Positions 56,471 through 64,000 of a stretch of DNA of 64,000 nt are shown piece by piece. The position numbers and the translations under genes were made by a program. The notes beneath the pieces were generated by a model. It was not told the origin of the DNA and searched no databases. It saw only the letters and a program-made list of their open reading frames with translations. Origin of the DNA: Dama dama (taxonomy: Eukaryota > Chordata > Mammalia > Artiodactyla > Cervidae). The DNA is taken from the NCBI RefSeq assembly GCF_033118175.1, contig NC_083691.1:58680001-58744000 (forward strand), read 5' to 3'. Numbering within the stretch: the first letter of the stretch is position 1; each line of letters starts with the position of its first letter.

Positions 56471-57770
56471 GAAGTATCAGCCCTGTGTCTGCCTCTGGTC
56501 AGAGCCCTCGAGACACTGGGTCACCCCCTACCCTCCGTCCCTCCCTCTCTGTCCCTCGTCCCTCTACCCTTTCCTTCTCCCTTCCCCCTTCCCTCCCCAC
56601 TTCCTCCCTCTCTCTCTCTTCCTTTTCCTCCCCTTTCTCCCTTCTTTCCCAGTAAAAGTAGATTTTTACATCTATGAGTATAGGAAAACTGTTTACAAAG
56701 AAAAGCCAGGAGGACACCAACGACTGTGCTTTGCCGTCTCGTGTGCAGAGAGTCCAGCACAGGACGCCCTGTTCCATTCAGCCTGGTGTAAATCACACGT
56801 GCAACCACGTGCTTTGAGGGAAGCTGATTCTGCTTCAGGACGGGTCTCAGGAAGACGGGATGTCTTGTTTGGTGCAGGCATGTGGACCACCACCTGTAGG
56901 AGAGTAGTGCTTGAAGTTGAGGTTGTGATGTGCTGACAGCACTGTGACTTCCCGGTGGATCCTGACGTGCTGCCCGCTTAGAAAGATGACCATTCAGAGG
57001 CACATGTGGGTGTGGGCGGCAGTGGGCAGCTGGTAGTTCTGTGCCTCTTAGGACATTCTCTTGTCATTGACAACATTCCGCATTCCTCTGGGGTCCCTTT
57101 CCCATCTCTCAACTTTCCATGCCAGAGTCCTGTGAGATACTCATTTTCATCTAACAAAGAGGGTGAGTGGTCCTGTCTCTGTGTTGTTTAACATGATGTG
57201 AATGGGGGGCTCACTCCTTTTCTCATCGGGGACCCTGAGGAGTATCAACAAGGTGCCTGGTTGCCCCCAATCATTACCAGAGGGGGGCACCTGGCATGTG
57301 ATCACAGAACTTTGGAAGCAGGTGTTGGAGGCAGTCGTGTCTGGTCCAGTGATGGGCTCGCTGGCCTCAGATCTTAGCATCCCTTCTTCCTGTGGTGATG
57401 GAGGAGGCAGGTGGGTGGTGCCCTTCCTCTAGTTTCTACATCGCTGCTCTTCCCCAGGTACCACCCAGGCTCCAGCAGGTCAGTTCACCCAGCTGCACAG
57501 GTCACTGGTCAGCATGTGTCTGTGGCATAAGAGAGCGCAGTACACAGGTTGATTCTGTGGAAAGAAAGCAGTGTCTTTAGGAAAGTCAGACACTAACGTG
57601 ACAGCTCACAGGTTTTTAGCCCTGGGGAGCTGGGTTTATCTGACCGTTTTGTTCAACATTTGCCTGTGAACTTCAACTCTTGTGACTGCTCTGAGGGGAC
57701 CCATGGGGGTGCAGAGCACGCTGTGATGGTTACGGGGTGGTCCTGCAGAAATAGCCAAAGTCACCAAAAC
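56471..57770. other. Unique sequence containing a polypyrimidine tract
   Basis: The tract at 56528-56650 is listed separately. Frames of 94-175 codons (56371-57003) on both strands are low-complexity translations of that tract. No gene called. Confidence 0.45.
56528..56650 (+). repeat. Polypyrimidine tract (H-DNA candidate)
   Basis: About 120 bases almost entirely C and T. Positions 56567-56598 and 56600-56650 are uninterrupted pyrimidine runs of 32 and 51 bases. It ends in 'ttctttcccag', a textbook 3' splice-acceptor shape at 56651/56652. Confidence 0.9.
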
Positions 57771-57962
57771 TCTTTTTGATTTTATTTATTTATTTATTTT
57801 TTTAATTTTTATTATTATTATTTTTTTTTCCAGTGGGTTTTGTCATACATTGATATGAATCAGCCATGGATTTACATGTATTCCCAATCCCGATCCCCCC
57901 TCCCACCTCCCTCTCCACCCGATTCCTCTGGGTCTTCCCAGTGCACCATCTTTTTGATTTTA
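57771..57962 (-). mobile_element. Short young L1 3' end with 14-base TSD
   Basis: Antisense L1 of only 164 bases (57785-57948): T/A-rich tail, 'ccagtgggttttgtcatac', 'tgatatgaatcagccatgga' and 'ttcccaatcccgatcccccc'. A perfect 14-base TSD, 'tctttttgatttta', lies at 57771-57784 and 57949-57962. Confidence 0.95.
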
Positions 57963-58632
57963 ACTTCATGGCCCAAAGACACAATATTTATTGTCCTTTT
58001 TAGGCCCTTGACTGGAGTCTTATACAGCCTCCCCTCCTCGTTCAGCATTTCCCCTGCCTCCCAAGGAGAGTCTTACAAGCCTTGGACAGTGAGAACCTGA
58101 AGGGCTCACTTCTATTTCAGTGTTTATACTAGCTCTGGGGGAGGCCCTTAAATATTGACAGGGGTCTGAAGCCTTGGTTGATTTTTTAAATTTTTTCGGC
58201 ACAAAAATAAATAGTTTTTGCTGTTCTTGAGTGGTGGATATTGAACTCGGGTTGTAGGGCAAAGTGGTTTCCGTGTCTTTCTAAAGAGGAGAAGCAGGCA
58301 CCTCTAGCGGGAGGTGGCCTTCTGATGGGGACAGGTGGGAGGCAGTTCTTAACCATTCCTGGGCAGGTGTGGGTGGCCACGCTCTGGACAGCCAGCCTCT
58401 CAGGCTTCAAGATTGACAGGGGTGGTGGTCCTGGCCTTCCAGGATTCCTGCCCGGTGGTGGTGGGGGCATCTACTAGCAGTGAAGGAAGACATCATGGGT
58501 TCACCATCAGCCTCCTGTGATCAGACTTACGGGCAAGTGCCAAGCGTTTTGTAACTCTGATCAGTTAAGACAAAGCAAAGGGCTGTAAACTGCAGAATTC
58601 TGTCTGCCTTCCCGTAGAAACAAGATGCTTCT
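57963..58632. other. Unique sequence
   Basis: Frames of 78-94 codons on both strands (58186-58477) overlap and have no domain. No repeat recognised. Confidence 0.4.
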
Positions 58633-58860
58633 GGGACTTCCCTGGTGGTGCAGTGGATAAGATTCTGCCTGCCAGTGCAGGGGACTCCGGATCGATCCCT
58701 GATCTGGGAGGATCCCACATGCCGTGGAGCAGCTAAGCCTGTACAACCCCTGGGTGTGCCCTAGAGCCCGTGCTCCACAAGAGAAGCCACCGCAATGAGA
58801 AGCCTGAGCACTGCAATGAAGAGTAGCTCCCCCCACCAAAACACAACAACACAACAAAAA
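58633..58860 (+). mobile_element. CHR-1 type SINE
   Basis: Sense copy from head 'gggacttccctggtggtgca' through 'ccacatgccgtggagcagct' and 'gagaagccaccgcaatgaga' to an A-rich tail with 'acacaacaac'. Central deletions shorten it. Confidence 0.9.
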
Positions 58861-59445
58861 AGATACAGGATCATTCTAGAAGAGAAAACCAGTTCAGAAA
58901 TCTGGCACTGAAAACCTTTCAGTGTTGTAGTGTAGACTCGTTAGTTTATGGTTTTATAACTGGCTGAAGGTTCTGGCCTAAACTGCAGGTTTCCGAGTGG
59001 TTTCATCACCCTTGGTCAGGGCTGCCTGCAGGGTGACTAGTTGTGTTCATCTGATTCAGTTCATTTCCTAGGAGAACCCATTACAACCCCATTTTCACTA
59101 ATTTACGGTTGTAATCCATCTATTTCAGAGCCAGGATTAAATTATCACCTACCTTCAGAAGATGTATGTTTGAACTTAAGTATCTGTGGGATTTTCATAT
59201 TCTGCGAAAGACAAAGGGGTGAAAGTTAGCTCCTTGTTAAGTTTTGTTTTCTTCTATTTACTGTTATTATTTTGTTAGAAAATTTTTACTGCATGTATTT
59301 TTTTTTTTAAAGACAACTGAAACCTAACATCAAGGGAAACCTTCCTCCTGTCTCAGACACCCACATGACCTCACTGGAGCAAGACTGCTGCTGCTTGTGT
59401 GTACATCCAGTTTTCTGGAAATAGCTAACTACCAGCTTAACTACA
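58861..59445. other. Unique sequence
   Basis: Nothing recognised before the truncated Bov-tA. Confidence 0.4.
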
Positions 59446-59602
59446 GCTCCTCTGTCCATGGGATTCTCCAGGCAAGAATACTGGCATGGGTTGCTGTTCC
59501 CTTCTCCAGGAGATATTCACTACCCAGGGATTGAACCTGTGTCTCTTGGCATCTAATGCGTTGGCAGGTGGATTCTTTATCATTGAGCCACCTGGGACTT
59601 TC
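59446..59602 (-). mobile_element. Bov-tA SINE lacking its 3' tail
   Basis: The antisense copy begins inside the body ('gctcctctgtccatgggatt') and ends with the head 'attgagccacctgggacttt'. About 50 bases of the 3' end are missing at the left, implying a later deletion. Confidence 0.9.
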
Positions 59603-60936
59603 CTGTCATTCAGTGTCTGGTGCTGTTTAATCAAGCTGTTCCTCTCCGATAGCGTCTCAGCCATGTCCTTTCTGTCCATTTGACATGTCCTGCCTGCATT
59701 CCCGGTGGAGCCATGCCCGTCCCCTTGGGTGGAGGACCATTGTGGGGAGTGATCGCTGGGAGTATGGGTGTCCCCAGTGTGGGCTGTTAGTTTGATTCTC
59801 CCCGAGGAAGGTGTCAGGTGCGTCCTGCCCTTGGTCACGGTCTGTACCATGGCGTGGATGGTGGCCTGGAGACAGGTGTGTGGGGTTTGCAGGTGAGGAG
59901 TGGATGGAGGGGGGCGGGTTGTCCAGGCCTGAAGCAGAATGAGAACTCTTGAGAACCTGCAGTGCTGGACTGCAGGTGATGTGGAGGAGTGGACCAGGAG
60001 GGTCAGCAGGGGCACGTGTCTCTGCTTCCTCTCAGAAAGCCACCTGCCAAGTGTAGTGTAAGGGGCCAGGTGGGCCGCGCAGGTGTGAGGCTGCCTTTGG
60101 GGGACGCAGTCTCAGCCAGTGTTCTCATGTCCAGAGCATCATCAGCATGTCTACTCTCTGCAGTGGACATCCCTGCTGAGGCCACATGTCATGTGCAGAG
60201 ACGATGGAGGGTGACCCACAGGGGCCTGAGGTCCCCGCTTGGGCCCATAGCATCCACTCCTCTGTCTGCTTTGTGGGGGTGAAGCCTACATCTGTCTTGT
60301 CTGTTGTATGTCCAGCACCCTACATAGTGCTCAGAGGGCTTCAGATATACTTGCAGAGTGATTTGTCTTGAAGTCTGTCCAGAAGAGAGAACTTTTAGGA
60401 AACTTGTCATTTTTTGACTTAGGAAGGATTTGCTTGCTGAAGAGGCCCTAAAGGACCTTGCAGCTCCTCTCACTGTTGGGAGGTTAGTCTCAGGAAGGAG
60501 AGATGAGACCTGCTTTCTAGTCCATCATAAACCACCTTTATGTAAAACTATTATGTTCATATAAGACACTGCTCACTTGTCTCCTTTAGAGATTTTAAAA
60601 TTCTGCAGCAGATACCAATGGGTACTTTGGATGGGACACATCTATTTTAGAAGTTATCTAGAAAAGTTGAACTGAATTTTTTTTTAGGCAAGTTTTCTTG
60701 CATCAGATAAAGCAGCACTGCCATGTCACCTCATGTCTGACCTCAGTCCCTCCCTGGACTGAATCCCCTAAGAAGGATGGCATCTGTGTTGTGCCTTATT
60801 TATATACAGTGTCTGCACAGAGCAGATATATGTCACATTTCCATTGAATAAGTGCGACTTCCATTTATTTATATCAACAAGGTGACTGATACTCTCTCTA
60901 AGGAAACCCGGTGTCTGAGGCTAAATGGCAGTCTCT
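59603..60936. other. Unique sequence
   Basis: About 1.3 kb without recognised repeats. The 192-codon minus frame (59437-60015) reads through the SINE and is not supported. A 97-codon + frame (59989-60282) has no domain. Confidence 0.4.
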
Positions 60937-61235
60937 ACAGTGCCCAGCTGGAGAAGGAAATGGCAACCCACTCCAGTACTCTTGCCTGGAAAATCCCATG
61001 GATGGAGGAGCCTGGTGGGCTACAGTCCATGGGGTCACAAAGAGTCGGACAGGACTGAGCGGCTTCCCTTCACTCACTTCATACTTTATCACTGGAGAAG
61101 GAAATGGCAACCCACTCCAGTATTCTTGCCCGGAGAATCCCATGGACAGAGGAGCCTGGCGGGCCGTGGTCCATGGGGTCGCAGAGAGTCGGACACGACT
61201 GATGTGACTAAGCACGCACGCACAGTGCCCAGCTG
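60937..61235 (+). mobile_element. Bov-A2 SINE dimer with perfect 14-base TSD
   Basis: Two sense Bov-A units (about 60951-61078 and 61092-61221) each begin 'ggagaaggaaatggcaaccc'. A perfect TSD, 'acagtgcccagctg', lies at 60937-60950 and 61222-61235. The units are very alike and CpG sites remain in the second ('gagagtcggacacgac'), which suggests a young copy. Confidence 0.96.
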
Positions 61236-61532
61236 CTAAGATGTACACTGGGCTGTGCGTCTCCTGGAAGAGAGTCCTTGTGTCCTTTGTCACATGTGAA
61301 GGTGTGGCCAGCCTCATCACCTGGGTGCTCCTTCTTTCAGACAGGCCTGGTGTTCAGATGCTGAGGGTTTGGAGATAAGTGTTCTTGATTCTGTCCTCCT
61401 CACTTTCTCTTCTTCTCTTTGCATCCCTTTGTTCTTACCTGGGGCTGATGTCATAACCAGCTGCAGGTGGTCTGATTAAGCAGGTCTCAGGGGGTTCTGT
61501 GTGCAGTGAACAGGCAGTAGGGAAGGGGAACC

Positions 61533-61705
61533 CTTCCATTTCTTTTTTTTTTTTTTTTTTTCTTTTTTGTTGTTTAGTCGCTAAGTCGTGTCTGACTCTT
61601 CGCGACCTCATGGGCTGTAGCCCACCAGGCTCCTCTATCCATGGGACTTCCCAGGCAAAATTACTGGAGTGGGTTGCCATTTCCTTCTCCAGGGCTTCCA
61701 TTTCT
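61533..61705 (-). mobile_element. Bov-A2 monomer with perfect TSD
   Basis: Antisense copy (61544-61694) with a T-rich left end (its tail), then 'tagtcgctaagtcgtgtctg' to 'ccatttccttctccaggg'. 'cttccatttct' flanks it at 61533-61543 and 61695-61705. It lies about 300 bases from the opposite-strand Bov-A2 dimer. Confidence 0.94.
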
Positions 61706-61769
61706 GAAATGTGTGGTTAGACCACTCCTATTTCAGCTCTTCCACATCATCTGAAGATAATTTTTGTCT

Positions 61770-62230
61770 TTTTGTTCAGTCATTAGGTCATGTCTGACTT
61801 TTTGCGACCCCATATACTATAGCACTCCAGGCTTCCCTGTCTTCCACTCTCTCCCAGGGTTGGCTCAGATTCACGGTCCATTGAGTCAGTGATGCCATCC
61901 TGCGCTCAATCTTTCCCAGCATCAGGGCCTTTTCCAGTGAGTCAGCTCTTGGCATCAAGTGGCCAAAGTATTGGAGCTTCAAGATCAGTCCTTCTGTTGA
62001 CTATTCAGGGTTGATTTCCTTTAGGATTGACTGGTTTGATCTCTTTGCTGTCCAAGGGACTTTCAAGAATCTTCTCCAGCACCACAGATCAAAAGCTTCA
62101 ATTCTTTGGTGCTCAGCCTTCTTTATGATTCAGTTCTCATGTCTGTACATGACCACTGGAAAAACCATAGCTTTGACTATACTGACTTGTGTCAGCAAAG
62201 TGATGTCTCTGCTTTTTACTATACTGTCTT
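61770..62230 (-). mobile_element. BovB LINE 3' part
   Basis: Antisense BovB from 'tttgttcagtcattaggtca' to 'tttttactatactgtct'. An internal deletion near 61900 removes part of the tail region. 5'-truncated, frame broken. Confidence 0.94.
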
Positions 62231-63162
62231 TTGCTGAGCTATAAATTTGAATAATGAATCACAGGGTGCAGTGGAGGTTTAACTCATTCCCTAACTTTGT
62301 TCTATCTTTGTGTCCACGTTTTCATGGAACAAGTTACATGCATGGAGACAGTGGTGAATTTCAGGATTTACTGATTTCAAAGCATCCTCCTTAAGGAGTA
62401 GGCCAGGGAAACAGTGAATTCTGAGAGGGCTTGAAATCATGTCCTGAGTGTTTCCTCTGCACAGAATGGCATCATGGAGCCCAGTTCGTCGTTTCTCTGT
62501 GCATGTAAATGAGTGGATCTCAGCCTTTCTTTGATGTGTACAGTGGATGAGGGCTGTTGGAGGAAACCTGGCTGCATGAGGAAGTGGGTTTTCTTTTTGC
62601 CAGGTGGCCGTTGAAATGTGTTTCCTCTGTGCCCAGTTGAAAGGCCGGGCATGTAGATTTTCATGCTCTTGTCGAGTTTTAGCTCTGAAAGTGCTTACAC
62701 AGCTAATCTGGCTTTTATGTTTATTTCCACTTGGAGCTCAGCGGGAGGCTCTTTGGAGATATTCGGACAGAAATGACTTAATTGGATTTCAGCCCAGACA
62801 CAGCATTTGAATGGCTTTATGGATGGCATTAATTGGGCCGTTGCCATGGGAAGTCATCTATACATTTTTGAGCTTGAGAGTTTTGAAGTCCTCTTTGATT
62901 CATTCAGTCTCTCTCATTGGCTTCTTGCTAGTTTATTTGATCAATGACATACTCAAGAAAAATAAATTTATAGCAATAAAATGAAGACATATGGTTCGTT
63001 AGCAGAACCATCATTCGGTTTTGGCACGGGTGCACTGATTTGTGTTGAAGGCTCCGTGTTGACACTCAAGAGCTGGATCAGGCTGTGTGTAAGGAATTCA
63101 GGGTCTCTTGGTTTGAAATTTGGGAGAAGAGGATTCTAAACGCTAGAGCACTGAATGGTGCC
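62231..63162. other. Repeat-free segment with clustered transcription-factor-like motifs
   Basis: No transposon recognised. 'gttgccatgggaag' at 62840-62853 matches 12 of 14 bases of the palindromic RFX X-box GTTGCCATGGCAAC. Two 'ttaattgg' homeodomain-type cores lie at 62779-62786 and about 62829-62836. This is compatible with a conserved enhancer, but conservation cannot be tested here. Confidence 0.4.
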
Positions 63163-63814
63163 ATTGTTGTTCAGCCGCTAAGTCATGTCTGACTCTGCAA
63201 CCCCATGCACTGCAGCACGCCAGGCTTCGCTGTCCTTCACTATCTCCCGGAGTTTGCTCAAATTCATGTCTGTTAAGTCAGTGATGCAATCCAGCAGTCT
63301 CACCCTCTGCTGCCTCCTTCTCCTTTTGTCTTCAATATTTCCCAGAATTAGAGTCGTTTCCAGTGAGTTGGCTATTGGCTCTTCGCCTCAGGTGACCAAA
63401 GTGTTGGAGCTTCAGCGTCAGTCCTTCCAATGAATATTCAGGGTTGATTTCCTTTAGGTTTGACAGGTTTGATCTCCTTGCAGTCCAAGGGACTCTCAAG
63501 AGTCTTCTCCAGCACCACAGTTTGAAAGCATCAATTTTTTGGTGTTCAGCCTTCTTTAAGGTTCAGCTCTCACATCTGTACATGACTACTGGAAAAACCG
63601 TAGCTTTGACTGTACAGGCCTTTGAGGGCAAAGTCATGTCTTTGCCTTTTAATACACTGTCTAGGTTTGTCATAGCTTTCTTTCCAAGGAGCAAGTGTCT
63701 TCATTGCTGCAGAGATTTTTTAGCCCAAGAAGGTAGTTTTTCCACTGTTTCCACTTTATCCCCATCTATTTGCCATGAAGTAATGGGACTGCATGCCATG
63801 ATCTTAGGTTTTTG
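63163..63814 (-). mobile_element. BovB LINE 3' part
   Basis: Antisense BovB from 'attgttgttcagccgctaag' to 'atgccatgatcttaggtttt'. It carries several indels (a piece is lost near 63705). It ends upstream of the YADD region. Confidence 0.94.
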
Positions 63815-64000
63815 CACCACTGTGGCAGATTCTATAGAAATCACTGAGGAAGTGTAAGTTTATTGGATGATGAATGTCTGATAAGAGTCATTCTGTCTAG
63901 AACCTGCCATGTGGCTGAGCCATATGGACGGCAGCATGTGGAGGTCCCTTCCTGGAGGCACTTCTGTTGCCTTTGAATGGGGACGGTTTGATTATAAAAG

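Noticed and set aside
56371..57003. Frames of 94-175 codons rich in S, P and L (or E, R and G)
   Set aside because: They translate the polypyrimidine tract and so are low-complexity artefacts.
1..64000. CRISPR arrays, operons, phage or plasmid features
   Set aside because: No regularly spaced short repeats, no operon-like gene packing and no prokaryotic genes. The repeat content is ruminant throughout.

Overview
This is repeat-dense mammalian DNA from a ruminant, most likely a bovid. The diagnosis rests on many copies of ruminant-specific repeats: BovB (an RTE-type LINE), its dependent SINEs Bov-tA and Bov-A2, and cetartiodactyl CHR-type SINEs. There are also ungulate-type L1 ends and older mammal-wide relics (MIR, MER5, MER20, MLT1 LTRs, L1M). 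Nothing bacterial, plasmid-like or phage-like was seen. The species cannot be told from this window. Family names come from recognising consensus text, not from a database search, and boundaries are good to about 5-20 bases unless target-site duplications (TSDs) fix them.

Layout. Positions 1-3290 hold L1, CHR and BovB pieces. Positions 3291-7766 are almost free of recognised repeats and centre on a strong CpG island (about 5650-7340). The island has GC boxes, no TATA box, no ATG on the + strand from about 5770 to 7169, and consensus splice donors at 6335/6336 and 6606/6607. It is best read as the promoter and non-coding first exon of a + strand gene that I cannot name. From about 7.4 kb to the end I find no convincing protein-coding exon. 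The simplest reading is a long first intron, perhaps with intergenic DNA, filled by layers of transposons. Long open frames over the CpG island and in GC-rich blocks occur on both strands at once, often lack an ATG, and are composition artefacts.

The repeats form a readable insertion history. Notable cases are a triple nest at 31.35-33.39 kb (MLT1 LTR, split by a Bov-tA, itself split by a BovB); an L1 whose 5' part is inverted, bounded by a 15-base TSD (47.39-48.15 kb); an antisense L1 carrying two SINEs in opposite orientation, each with its own TSD (50.9-51.98 kb); a 2.07-kb BovB (26.70-28.77 kb); and several SINE or L1 copies with perfect 8-14 base TSDs. All six recognised LTRs and most L1 pieces downstream of the island are antisense to the + strand. 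This pattern fits a + strand transcription unit.

No previously undescribed system is evident. The best leads are the unnamed CpG-island promoter with a G-run cluster just behind its donor, a 3.6-kb SINE-free GC-rich block (36.2-39.8 kb), a repeat-free segment with an RFX-like X-box and two TAATTG cores (62.6-63.0 kb), a G-rich hairpin or quadruplex site (40.2 kb), and a long polypyrimidine tract ending in a splice-acceptor-like sequence (56.5 kb).
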